5,754 bases of DNA from Planctomycetaceae bacterium (lineage in GTDB: Bacteria > Planctomycetota > Planctomycetia > Planctomycetales > Planctomycetaceae): the NCBI GenBank assembly GCA_020426065.1, contig JAGQQT010000281.1:1-5754 (forward strand). The letters run 5' to 3'. This document shows positions 1 through 5,754 of the stretch, one piece after another; position 1 is the first letter of the stretch, and every line of letters begins with the position of its first letter. The translations under genes were made by a program, and so were the position numbers. The notes under the pieces are model-generated. The model saw only the letters and a list, made by a program, of their open reading frames with translations. It was not told the origin of the DNA and made no database searches.

Positions 1-1
1 C

Positions 2-3000
2 AACTATCCGGCATTCGTCTATTCCGGAACCGAAACCATCGCACATGATTTTGCGAACTTTAATATTTCAACAACCCTGGCTGGCTCAATCAGTGGAGTT
101 GTATACGATGACAACAACGGGAACGGCTTACTGGACACCAGTGAAACCGGAATAGCTGGCTGGACAGTCTTTATCGATGCCAACGCAAACAGAATCCTCG
201 ATCCGACGGAACTGCAGACGACCACAGATGCGGATGGGAATTACACGATCTCCGGAGTACTGCCGGGGAGTGTCAGTCTCGTGATTCAATCGGCCAGCAG
301 CTGGCGGCTGACATCTCCCGTCAGTGGCTCACAGGCCATCACACTGAAGAATGGTGAAGCAAGAAAAGGTGTCAACTTTGGCGCTCAGAAACTGCGAGAT
401 TCATCGATCGATGGAACCATCTTCGCAGATGCCAATGATGATGGACTTTTCGGGGCCGGCGAACATGGACTGGCTGGAATCACGGTGTACCTGGATCTCA
501 ACGAAGACGGTGTGTTCGATCCAACCGAACCAAGCACAGTCACGTCAGAGGACCTTTATTATACTCCCGATGTCAACGAAGCCGGCCGCTACTCATTCAC
601 CCACCTTGCGGTAGGCAGTTATCAGGTCCGGCAGATCGTTCCCGATACACTGAGCCTCACACCGGCCATCGAGCGGGTTCAAACGGTTACGATCTCATCA
701 GCTGAACATCGGAGCGGGATCAACTTTGCAGATGTGTACCGACTCAATGAAATCCACGGTACTAAATTTGATGATGTGAACGGGAATCATTTGTATGATG
801 TTGGAGAACCTGTCATCGCTGGTGCGACCGTTTATCTCGATCTCAATCGGAACGACGTGCTTGATGTCGACGAACCCAAGACCGTCACACAAGGAGACGG
901 AACCTATACATTCCTCGGCCTGATGCCAGGAGCCTATGTTGTTCGTGAGATTCTCGAAGCAGGATTCGAGCATTCAACCCCGGGTACTGGTGGAGGAGTG
1001 CTCTGGCCGGATGGGGTGAGCAATCCTGCTGTGGGGGATGTCACTCCAAATTCCATCGAAATAGCACTCGGTGAAGGGGAATCCTACTCCCAGACAATCA
1101 GCCTGACTTTACCAGCAGGCAGTGCCCTGACTAATGCCGTCGACGTGTTCCTGCTGTTCGACGATACCGGTAGCTTTGTCAATAACAGTCCCATCGTGCG
1201 TGCAGCTTTTCCGGATATTATCAACCAGCTGCAACTCTCACTCCCAGGTAACGACCTCGCCTTTGGGGTTGGTCGATTCGAGGAATATGCCAACTTTGCA
1301 GGAGAGTACTCAACGGGACGCCCCTTCGTTCTGAACCAGCCGATTGTATCGACTGGCACCACGGGGTATATGGCCGCCATTCAGGCCGCTTTGAATCGGA
1401 CCACGCCAGGCTATGGAGGCGACCAGCCGGAAACAGATATTGAAGCACTTTATCAACTCGTCACTGGAGCTGGCTTCGACGGAAACAACAACGGCTCAGT
1501 ACTTGACAGTGGAGCAGCGGGGCTTGCTTCTACACAAACCAATCCTGGTAATAGCGGTGATGTCCCGTCCTTTGCATCATTCACAGCTGATCCTTCCGCT
1601 TCGGTCCTCGGGGCATCGGGAACCATAGGTGGTGCTGGTTTCCGGGCTGGAGCATTGCCGGTCATTCTGCTCGCAACGGATACGGGATTCGCCTTCCAGC
1701 CCCAGGTTGAAACAACCGTGACTGGTATCGACGGTTTGACTCTGCCTGTTTCCCAGTTGACAGGAACCTCCCGTAACACGACCCCATTCAGTGCCGGAGC
1801 AGGGCTCCAGGAAACGATTACTGGCCTGAATGCACTGGGCGCACTGGTGATTGGCCTGGGGACGAATGCTCAGGACACTCTCGATCCACGTCAGGGACTG
1901 GAAGCACTTGCCATGCTGACCGGAGCTGTGAATCGATCCACCACAACGATCGCCAATGGCACCACAAACCCGATTGCCCCAGGAGATCCACTCTACTTCC
2001 AAATTGCATCCGGGTTTGCCAGTAGTGTGGCGAGCGGAGTGATCAATGCAATTCAGAATGCCGTGACAAATGTCGCTGTCAACGTGACCGTTCAGGCATC
2101 TGATCCTCGTGTTCACATCATCAACCATACTGGAACAATCAATGGTTTGACATCAGGCACAACTGCTTCATTTGATATTGAATTCACAGGCGACGGTATC
2201 CCCCATCGTTTTGATCTTCAGTTTGTCCGGGAAGGAACAAACGTTGTTCTCGGCTCGATTCCGGTTGTTCTGGGGGCTGCCATCCCAGGGGAAGGCTATC
2301 AGTTCTGCGATCTGGAAGAAGGTGAGATTGAAGTTGAACGAGACTTCTCTGATGTGATGTCGACAGCTGCTCCGGTCAATCTTGCTCCAACTTTCACTGC
2401 AGGTGCCGATCAGGTCGTTGCTGAAGACTCAGGTGTGCAGACTGTTACTTCCTGGGCAAGCAATATCTCTCCGGGAGATGCGAGCGAAGCCTCACAACGA
2501 ATCGATTTCCAGATCATCAACAGTAACCCCAGCCTGTTCCGACAGCAGCCGATGATTTCGGCAGATGGCACACTCACGTTTGAGTCGGCACCGGATGCGT
2601 TTGGATCAGCCACCCTGACGATCGTCCTTCATGATGATGGTGGAACGGCTAACGGCGGCGTGGATACGAGCAGTCCTGCTACGATCACGATTACCATCAA
2701 TCCGATTAACGACGCTCCCGTTGCGACTGCGGATACCTGGACTCTGAATCAGGGTGAAACATTGACAGTGCCAGCCAGTGGAGTTCTGGCAAATGACATC
2801 GACGTAGAAGGCGATCTCTTGAGCGCTCGAGTGACTGTCAATCCACTTCATGGGACCGTTTCACTCTCCTCGGATGGTCAGTTCACCTACACGCCTGATC
2901 CCGCATTCTCCGGTGACGATTATTTCACATATATTGCAAACGATGGGACGGACGATTCCGCTCCAGCTGAAGTTCACCTGATTGTTAATCCTGTCAACTT

Positions 3001-5392
3001 CGCTCCCATCGCTCGTGATGACTCTTTTGAAACTCGTGAGGGAGTGGAATTAAACATCAGTTCTCCTGGAATACTGCTGAATGATTCCGATGCGAACGAT
3101 GATCCTTTGACAGCGGCAGTGGTGGCGGGGCCAGCAAATGGAGTGCTCACCTGGAATGCAGATGGCTCATTCCGATATTCTGCCAATCCTGGCTTTTCGG
3201 GTGTCGACTCCTTCACCTATCAGGCCAACGATGGCGCACTGAATTCTGGAGTCGCGACAGTTTCAATTACGATCATTGCTAACGCGGCTCCAGTGGCCTC
3301 GGGAGACTCATACTCAACAAATGAGAATGTTGCCCTGGTCGTGCCCGCTCCCGGAGTCCTCTCGAATGATTCCGATGCAGATGGCGACAGCATCTCTGCA
3401 ACAATCGTTACATTGCCAGGACACGGCAGCCTGACATGGGCAGCAGATGGAGCGTTCACCTATACGCCTGATGCTGGCTTCTCTGGTTCAGACTCATTCA
3501 CATACCAGGTGAGCGACGGATTGAAAACTTCCAACATCGCAACTGTTTCACTTGCGGTACAACATGTTAATGTTGCCCCCACAGCAGTGAACGATAAATA
3601 TGATCTGTTTGAGGATATCCCCCTGACGGTTTCTGCTCCAGGTCTCCTCAGCAACGACATTGATCCCGAAGGGGACGTCCTTTCGGCAAATGTCCTCACG
3701 AATCCTGCTCATGGCACGCTGAGCTGGAGTTCAGATGGCTCCTTTACCTATGTACCAGATCTGAACTACCACGGTTCCGATTCATTTACTTACCAGGTCA
3801 GCGACGGACTCGCTGCTTCCAACGTTGCTATGGTCGTACTGAACGTAGCTGCTGTTAACGATCCTCCAGAAGCAGTCAACGACAGCTATACCACCGATGA
3901 AGACATGACACTCGTGGCCAATGCTCCCGGACTGCTGCTGAACGATTCTGATCTTGACGGAGATCTCCTCTCTATCAGGGTCACCGCTGGCCCATCTCAT
4001 GGGAGCCTGACATGGCAATCTGATGGATCATTCCAATATACCCCTGATTTGAACTACTTCGGACCAGACGAATTTTTCTATGTCGTTTCTGATGGAGTCA
4101 ATGAATCAACACCAACGACCGTTTCACTGACAGTTCAACCTGTCAATGACGCCCCCGTGGGGATGAATGATCAATACACGATGGACGCTGGAGCGGTTCT
4201 GGAAGTGACTGCTCCAGGAGTGCTGCAGAATGATCTGGATGTCGAAGGGGATACACTTGCTTCTCGAGTTGTCCAGGCTCCTGTTAATGGTGTGCTCACA
4301 CTCAACAGCGATGGATCCTTCAGCTACACACCTTCAGAAGGTTTCAGTGGCACAGACTCTTTCACATATGTCGCAACAGACGGCTCACTGGAGTCTGCAC
4401 CTGTGACAGTTGATATCACTGTAAACACAATCCTTCCGCCTCCGGTTGATGGGAATGTGCACTTCTATGTCGTCGATGCTTCAAGGCGGAGTGTATTTGA
4501 ATATGACACCGACGGAACAGATCTCAGCCAGAACCGACTGAATAAGGAAGATAAAAGCCCTCGTGGCATCGCAACAAACAGCGATGGGACAATTTTCTGG
4601 ATTCTCGACAGCAAAGGGGAAGTCTTTGTTTACGACAAAGAGAATCAGTTACTCGGTTCCTGGGAAATCCATAACGTCGATAAACCCGAAGGCATTGTGC
4701 TCTCAGGCAATGACCTGTTAGTGGTCGATCGATCAACTCGTCGGGTATATACTTTTGCCGACGCAGCCAGTCTTCGATCTGGTCAGGCCTCTCCCGCGAC
4801 CAGCTTCAGGTTGAACCGGTTCAACCGTAGTGCACAGGATCTCGCAACCGACGGAGATCTGATCTGGATTATCGATCGCAGCCGCGTATTCGTCTACAAC
4901 ACTCAGGGAAAGCACCTTGGTGTCTGGAAATTGGATGCAACTAACAATCGCCCAACAGGCATTGCGGTTGCTCCAGATGGTTCGGGAGATTTGTGGATTG
5001 CTGACGCTGCTGCCGACAAGGTCTTTGTTTATAAGGGGGCAACCGCGAATCGAACCGGACAATACTCACAAGATGGCAGCTTTGAATTGAATTCTCGCAA
5101 CGTGAATGCCATCGGACTGGCTGTCGCTTCTCCAGTTACTCCCACGACGATCCCAGAAACTCTGATCACCTCGACATCATCATCAGTGGTACGCAAAAGT
5201 GGCTTACTGGAAAGCATTATGAGCCGCTTTGCCATTTCGTCTCCTGTCGAAGGGGCTAAAAATGAGAACACGGCAGAAACTCATTCTTCAGTTCTCAGTA
5301 TTGTTTCGCGAACCGAAACTGAAGAACATTCAGAAGTCCTTGCCCTCAACGAACTGGCAGAAAGCATCCCGACAGTTCTCTGGGGCTTTTAA
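2..5392 (+). CDS. Giant modular surface/secreted protein (SdrD_B, integrin-beta-like VWA, cadherin-like repeats, propeller), 5' partial
   Basis: The frame is open from base 2 to the TAA at 5390-5392, so the start codon and any signal peptide lie upstream of the window. Visible modules, by residue: end of an SdrD_B-like module (1-28), three SdrD_B-like modules (29-331), linker (332-379), integrin-beta-like VWA (380-699), beta-rich segment (700-792), cadherin-like module (793-902), six cadherin-like repeats (903-1477), NHL-like propeller (1484-1710), polar tail (1711-1796). The GTG at 281 is not the start, because clear SdrD_B sequence is encoded in frame upstream of it. Such module families occur in exported adhesins and large planctomycete proteins; a role as a calcium-stiffened adhesin or matrix protein is inferred. 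No LPxTG signal, PEP-CTERM motif or C-terminal membrane helix is visible, so attachment is unexplained. There is a single cysteine (residue 769). No neighbouring gene is present to give operon context. The existence of the gene is near certain; its exact function is unknown. Confidence 0.96.
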   Translation, partial: NYPAFVYSGTETIAHDFANFNISTTLAGSISGVVYDDNNGNGLLDTSETGIAGWTVFIDANANRILDPTELQTTTDADGNYTISGVLPGSVSLVIQSASSWRLTSPVSGSQAITLKNGEARKGVNFGAQKLRDSSIDGTIFADANDDGLFGAGEHGLAGITVYLDLNEDGVFDPTEPSTVTSEDLYYTPDVNEAGRYSFTHLAVGSYQVRQIVPDTLSLTPAIERVQTVTISSAEHRSGINFADVYRLNEIHGTKFDDVNGNHLYDVGEPVIAGATVYLDLNRNDVLDVDEPKTVTQGDGTYTFLGLMPGAYVVREILEAGFEHSTPGTGGGVLWPDGVSNPAVGDVTPNSIEIALGEGESYSQTISLTLPAGSALTNAVDVFLLFDDTGSFVNNSPIVRAAFPDIINQLQLSLPGNDLAFGVGRFEEYANFAGEYSTGRPFVLNQPIVSTGTTGYMAAIQAALNRTTPGYGGDQPETDIEALYQLVTGAGFDGNNNGSVLDSGAAGLASTQTNPGNSGDVPSFASFTADPSASVLGASGTIGGAGFRAGALPVILLATDTGFAFQPQVETTVTGIDGLTLPVSQLTGTSRNTTPFSAGAGLQETITGLNALGALVIGLGTNAQDTLDPRQGLEALAMLTGAVNRSTTTIANGTTNPIAPGDPLYFQIASGFASSVASGVINAIQNAVTNVAVNVTVQASDPRVHIINHTGTINGLTSGTTASFDIEFTGDGIPHRFDLQFVREGTNVVLGSIPVVLGAAIPGEGYQFCDLEEGEIEVERDFSDVMSTAAPVNLAPTFTAGADQVVAEDSGVQTVTSWASNISPGDASEASQRIDFQIINSNPSLFRQQPMISADGTLTFESAPDAFGSATLTIVLHDDGGTANGGVDTSSPATITITINPINDAPVATADTWTLNQGETLTVPASGVLANDIDVEGDLLSARVTVNPLHGTVSLSSDGQFTYTPDPAFSGDDYFTYIANDGTDDSAPAEVHLIVNPVNFAPIARDDSFETREGVELNISSPGILLNDSDANDDPLTAAVVAGPANGVLTWNADGSFRYSANPGFSGVDSFTYQANDGALNSGVATVSITIIANAAPVASGDSYSTNENVALVVPAPGVLSNDSDADGDSISATIVTLPGHGSLTWAADGAFTYTPDAGFSGSDSFTYQVSDGLKTSNIATVSLAVQHVNVAPTAVNDKYDLFEDIPLTVSAPGLLSNDIDPEGDVLSANVLTNPAHGTLSWSSDGSFTYVPDLNYHGSDSFTYQVSDGLAASNVAMVVLNVAAVNDPPEAVNDSYTTDEDMTLVANAPGLLLNDSDLDGDLLSIRVTAGPSHGSLTWQSDGSFQYTPDLNYFGPDEFFYVVSDGVNESTPTTVSLTVQPVNDAPVGMNDQYTMDAGAVLEVTAPGVLQNDLDVEGDTLASRVVQAPVNGVLTLNSDGSFSYTPSEGFSGTDSFTYVATDGSLESAPVTVDITVNTILPPPVDGNVHFYVVDASRRSVFEYDTDGTDLSQNRLNKEDKSPRGIATNSDGTIFWILDSKGEVFVYDKENQLLGSWEIHNVDKPEGIVLSGNDLLVVDRSTRRVYTFADAASLRSGQASPATSFRLNRFNRSAQDLATDGDLIWIIDRSRVFVYNTQGKHLGVWKLDATNNRPTGIAVAPDGSGDLWIADAAADKVFVYKGATANRTGQYSQDGSFELNSRNVNAIGLAVASPVTPTTIPETLITSTSSSVVRKSGLLESIMSRFAISSPVEGAKNENTAETHSSVLSIVSRTETEEHSEVLALNELAESIPTVLWGF
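86..994 (+). repeat. Three SdrD_B-like modules with paired Asp-rich calcium-type loops
   Basis: Three protein-level repeats begin at about 86, 401 and 752. Each has the order: GxVxxD strand, a first Asp/Asn loop ending in Glu, a strand of the type AGxTVxxDxN, a second loop of the type DxNxDxxxDxxE, a DGxYxF-like strand, and a VR/V-type strand. The first two finish with a VNFG or INFAD strand. Loop pairs seen are DDNNGNGLLD with DANANRILD, DANDDGLFG with DLNEDGVFD, and DDVNGNHLYD with DLNRNDVLD. In module 2 the first loop has Gly where Asp is usual, and about ten extra residues (around DLYYTPDVNEAG) precede the YSF strand. Module 3 lacks the closing NFG-type strand and runs into the linker before the VWA domain. 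An earlier module is implied by the HDFANF strand at about 44-64. SdrD B repeats of staphylococcal adhesins bind calcium and rigidify the stalk; the same role here is inferred. Confidence 0.9.
1139..2098 (+). other. Protein domain: VWA of integrin-beta I-like type with complete MIDAS set
   Basis: Residues about 380-699 of the large protein. A hydrophobic strand (VDVFLLF) leads into DDTGS at 1160-1174, a DxTxS metal motif (D387, T389, S391). The next strand has GVGRFEEY (1268-1288), corresponding to GFGxFV(D/E)K of integrin beta chains. Then come DQPE at 1421-1432 (D474, P476, E477), the counterpart of the integrin DAPEGG stretch, and LLATD with D560 at 1679-1681, the counterpart of the integrin strand ending in TD. 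A helix, a strand (GALVIGLGT) and a final helix (VINAIQNAV) complete the fold. At about 320 residues it is longer than a typical integrin I-like domain of about 240. The extra length lies mainly between the DQPE helix and the ATD strand, and it includes an Asp/Asn loop, DGNNNGSVLD (1478-1507). VWA domains with intact MIDAS residues usually bind ligands through a divalent metal. The ligand here is unknown. The fold call is firm; the integrin-beta affinity rests on motif order recalled from memory, not an alignment. Confidence 0.85.
2099..2377 (+). other. Protein segment: beta-rich post-VWA region with sole cysteine
   Basis: Residues about 700-792 directly follow the last VWA strand. Alternating hydrophobic and polar stretches (VHIINHTG, ASFDIEFTG, HRFDLQFV, GSIPVVLG) suggest a small beta-sandwich. 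It ends with an acidic stretch (DLEEGEIEVERD) before the cadherin-like modules. The position is like that of the beta-sandwich hybrid or post-VWA domains found beside many VWA domains, but I recognise no named family. It contains the only cysteine of the visible protein, C769, encoded by TGC at 2306-2308. Confidence 0.6.
2378..2707 (+). other. Protein domain: cadherin-like module of a distinct subtype preceding the tandem repeats
   Basis: Residues about 793-902, about 110 long. It opens with NLAPTFTAG, has the VxEDSGxQTV strand, then ISPGDASEA, FQIINSNPSLF, a GTLTFESAPDAFGSATLTI segment and DDGGTANGGVDTS, and closes with ATITITINPIND. This pattern is shared by many large bacterial adhesins as a cadherin-like or immunoglobulin-like module. 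It differs from the six following repeats in length and in having the GTANGGVDTS loop, so it is listed separately. The closing NPIND leads straight into the first tandem repeat, as is usual for such stalks. Confidence 0.8.
2708..4432 (+). repeat. Six tandem cadherin-like (tandem-95 / Big_9 type) repeats, 288-nt period
   Basis: Repeat units start at 2708, 2996, 3281, 3569, 3857 and 4145, so unit lengths are 288, 285, 288, 288, 288 and 288 bases (96 residues, with 95 in the second). Each unit follows the order NxAPxAxxDxYxxxE, a GxLxND segment (ND[SIL]Dx[DE]GD), a xPxHGxLxWxxDGxFxYxP strand pair, FxGxDxFTYxxxDG, then an alternating strand ending in VNP or a similar turn. The ND-x-D-x-x-GD stretch is the likely calcium-binding segment; unit 2 is atypical there, with ANDDP in place of the GD. 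These repeats form extended stalks in bacterial surface proteins, and a stalk role is inferred here. DNA identity between units is only moderate, apart from local stretches between units 3 and 4, so the array has diverged and is not a recently expanded tract. Confidence 0.95.
4451..5131 (+). other. Protein domain: NHL/SMP-30-like beta-propeller blades (five visible)
   Basis: Residues about 1484-1710. Five blade-like units start near 4451, 4589, 4712, 4859 and 4988. Each has a strand such as FYVVD, IFWILD, LLVVD, LIWIID or DLWIAD, then a VF-x-Y strand, a polar loop, a hydrophobic strand, and a (R/E/T)GIA or comparable turn. This pattern fits NHL or SMP-30-like propellers. Blades 2 and 4 share a short loop ending in LGxW, while blades 3 and 5 share a longer loop with (S/T)GQ and SFxLN, so the region looks like two copies of a two-blade unit plus one blade. 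Five blades is fewer than the six or seven of a typical closed ring. A further blade could be degenerate, or the fold may be open or need a partner. Function is unknown; such domains often mediate protein or sugar contacts. Confidence 0.75.
5132..5389 (+). other. Protein segment: polar C-terminal tail without recognised anchor
   Basis: The last 86 residues run from the end of the propeller to the stop. They begin with a Thr/Ser/Pro-rich linker (TTIPETLITSTSSSVV), followed by a segment with possible amphipathic helices (LLESIMSRF, VLALNELAESI) and acidic patches (TETEEHSE). The protein ends in TVLWGF. There is no transmembrane stretch, no LPxTG and no Arg-rich PEP-CTERM end. This could be a lineage-specific sorting or docking tail, but nothing in the window shows that. 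Confidence 0.6.
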
Positions 5393-5754
5393 TCCCAATG
5401 GATACCTGGCCGCCCTCCTCCCTGTGCTAGACACATAAAGGAACTTTTTTTGATGATGCCTGCGATCGAGGGTCGGCTGGTTCTTCAAGCGATCCGAACG
5501 ATGGACTTCTCGGCGTGACGACCGCCAGAAACCGCGTAAAACACGTCGTTTTCGAGTGAGAAGCTGTGACGATTGAAGCGGTTAGTCGGCTCGCGGCATG
5601 ATTTCGCGACGGCGTGTCTATCTTCTCTGACCGGTCTCTGCGGCGCGAATTTCGAGCGCTGAGCAGCCTCCTGGGGCCGTTTGACTTCCTTACTCTCGAA
5701 CCGGTGTGCAAAAAAGAGATCGCCCCGGATTTTATTGAGCTTTGAGAAGTCTAC
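5393..5754. other. 362-bp stretch downstream of the gene with no supported gene
   Basis: The stretch after the stop has short frames only. I see no tRNA, no rRNA, no CRISPR pattern, and no GC-rich hairpin followed by a T run. A run of seven T lies at 5445-5451 without a preceding stem. The minus-strand frame at 5427-5711 uses a TTG start and encodes Arg/Ser/Thr-rich sequence without hydrophobic core patterning, so I do not call it a gene. The window end lies within this gap, so a downstream gene may start just outside. Confidence 0.6.

Noticed and set aside
281..283. GTG as the start codon of the large gene, with a GGGGAG stretch about ten bases upstream
   Set aside because: The frame is open back to base 2 and the 93 codons upstream encode most of a clear SdrD_B-like module, so this GTG is internal.
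1577..2128. Minus-strand 183-residue frame inside the large gene, and similar long antisense frames
   Set aside because: These overlap well-recognised domain-coding sequence on the + strand, and their translations show no coherent domain pattern; they are shadows of the main gene.
5144..5165. IPETL as a sortase LPxTG-like signal
   Set aside because: It lacks the Gly and is not followed by a hydrophobic helix and basic tail; about 80 polar residues follow instead.
5381..5397. Hairpin TGGG/CCCA across the stop codon
   Set aside because: The stem is only four pairs with a nine-base loop and no following T run.
5437..5451. Possible intrinsic terminator ending in the T run at 5445-5451
   Set aside because: The only stem is AAAG/CTTT with a three-base loop, far too weak and without GC pairs beyond one; no longer stem precedes the T run.
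5453..5518. Small + strand frame of 21 codons (begins MMPAIEG) with AAAGGAA at 5437-5443 at plausible spacing
   Set aside because: Too short, with no hydrophobic or known small-protein pattern and no sign of conservation; the purine stretch could be chance.
5681..5710. Promoter-like TTGACT at 5681-5686
   Set aside because: The best -10 candidate at usual spacing is TGTGCA, a poor match, and no gene start is visible behind it.
5427..5711. Minus-strand 94-residue frame downstream of the gene
   Set aside because: It has a TTG start, no clear ribosome binding site, Arg/Ser/Thr-heavy composition, no recognisable motif and no patterned hydrophobic core. It is most likely chance or repeat-derived.

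Overview
The window is almost entirely one reading frame on the + strand. It is already open at base 2 and ends at a TAA at 5390-5392, giving 1796 residues without the true N-terminus, which lies upstream of the window. The encoded protein is a giant modular, secreted or surface-type protein made of extracellular beta-sandwich modules. Residue numbers here are window-relative, with residue 1 being the codon at 2-4. The mix of SdrD B-type modules, cadherin-like tandem repeats and a C-terminal NHL-like propeller, with moderate GC content, is typical of the very large exported proteins of Planctomycetota. That assignment is an inference from architecture; no taxonomic marker gene is present.

Layout by region. 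Bases 2-85 are the last strand of an earlier SdrD_B-like module. Bases 86-994 hold three SdrD_B-like modules with paired Asp-rich putative calcium loops. Bases 995-1138 are a linker. Bases 1139-2098 encode a von Willebrand A domain whose motifs line up in order with the I-like domain of animal integrin beta subunits, including a complete MIDAS set. Bases 2099-2377 are a small beta-rich segment carrying the only cysteine in the visible protein. Bases 2378-2707 are a cadherin-like module of a different subtype. Bases 2708-4432 are six tandem cadherin-like (tandem-95 / Big_9 type) repeats of 95-96 residues. Bases 4451-5131 are a five-blade NHL/SMP-30-like propeller region. Bases 5132-5389 are a polar tail with no recognisable wall-sorting or membrane anchor.

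Bases 5393-5754 hold no gene I can support, no convincing terminator and no RNA gene.

The protein probably forms a long calcium-stiffened stalk presenting a metal-dependent adhesion (VWA) head. This role is inferred from module types, not from any demonstrated ligand. The most interesting points are the integrin-beta-like metal site in a bacterial protein, its modified ADMIDAS position, the two-blade repeat unit in the propeller, and the lone cysteine.
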